A stretch of DNA of 64,000 nt, taken from contig NC_090034.1 in the NCBI RefSeq assembly GCF_037176765.1, positions 93,918,500 through 93,982,499 of the forward strand, read 5' to 3'. The notes under the pieces are model-generated. The model searched no databases and was not told the origin of the DNA. It was given only the letters and a program-made list of their open reading frames with translations. Origin of the DNA: Anolis sagrei (lineage: Eukaryota > Chordata > Lepidosauria > Squamata > Anolidae). Of this stretch, positions 63,363 through 64,000 are shown piece by piece. Position 1 is the first letter of the stretch, and each line of letters begins with the position of its first letter. A program made the position numbers and the translations under genes.

Positions 63363-64000
63363 GTATGTATAACATTTTCAACTCTTCCCTTCCCCTTTCA
63401 CTTTCCTAGCTGCTTTGTGTCTTGTTTAAGAGAGGAATGTGGGGAATGTGGAGGACTCATCCGAAAAGAGCGTTGGTTCACAACTTGTAAACTTTAAGTA
63501 GTTGTAGATTACACTTCTACTGCCATACAATTGTAGTTCTACACTTCAGACCTTACCACATTGGGATACAATACATTTCTATCAGGATGCATCCCATTTT
63601 TTTTTAAGGACCGGATGCATACTGTATTGAGACAGGATGCATACTCTCCTCATCACACCTGATTTTCACGATTCTTAGGATTTGAAAATACTGTGCTTTG
63701 ACTCATCACACCATGGAAGGCTGGCTCCTCCCAATCCATTAAAAACACCCTACATCACATTGGGATATAATCCGTTTATATCAGGATGCATCACTCTATG
63801 ACCTTTTAAAAGGTTTTTTCTAAGACTGCAAGGTGATGTAGCCTTGATGCTCGAACTTCTACTAATTAAAGTTCTTTTAAATATTAACATTATGTTACAC
63901 ATACGAATACAATGGAGAAAATAACTTGTACAGCTTTCAGTAAAAACATAAAATGGCAATTAGAGATTTCAGTAATCCTGGAGATCTTTCCCCTTCGATG
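63363..64000. other. Gene C intron 3 start, with a diverged direct repeat
   Basis: ACATTGGGATACAATACATT (63553) and ACATTGGGATATAATCCGTT (63757), each followed by TATCAGGATGCATC, bracket about 200 bp that may be a DNA element. No exon seen. Confidence 0.45.

Overview
The window looks like squamate reptile DNA, most likely from an iguanian lizard close to Anolis; this is inferred from the repeat fauna alone. It has tRNA-derived SINEs of the Sauria type, L1, L2, CR1, R4-clade and RTE/BovB LINEs, Penelope-like termini, a mariner and many hAT and Harbinger-like non-autonomous elements. The host genes are in short exons with GT-AG introns. There is no bacterial-style gene layout.

The host content is a head-to-tail tandem array of three paralogous genes on the + strand. 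They encode two-domain Ly6/uPAR (three-finger) proteins resembling the gamma subunit of snake phospholipase A2 inhibitor. Gene A (10355-28222) and gene B (36571-47567) are complete, with five coding exons each. Gene C (58462 to beyond 63362) shows its first three exons and runs off the right edge. All introns are phase 1 and exon sizes are strongly conserved (signal exon, 117 or 144, 153, 138, about 205 nt). Both complete proteins end in a hydrophobic tail that looks like a GPI-anchor signal, which the secreted snake inhibitors as I recall them do not have.

The rest is mostly transposon. 1-5.2 kb is an almost intact L1 (one in-frame stop in ORF1 and one in ORF2). 5.8-7.2 kb is an R4-type LINE carrying an L1 fragment that itself carries an L2 fragment. 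7.5-11.8 kb is a cluster of palindromic GGGCCC-ended MITEs with insertions inside one another. The 9.9-kb second intron of gene A is inflated by a 4.65-kb hAT (15263-19913, perfect 8-bp target duplication) containing a CR1, several MITEs and a second complete hAT, followed by a third hAT (20193-21478). Intron 3 of gene B holds a nest of DNA transposon, R4 and CR1, then a mariner inside an L2 tail. The gap between genes B and C holds a 2.6-kb hAT with a Penelope-like end inside it, then L1, L2, R4, unassigned LINE and BovB pieces.

I found no non-coding RNA gene, CRISPR array or operon-like system. The tRNA-like boxes belong to SINEs. Degraded hammerhead-ribozyme cores lie in the Penelope-like ends. 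Target duplications and terminal repeats were read by eye from the sequence; family names come from remembered sequence features, not a database search.
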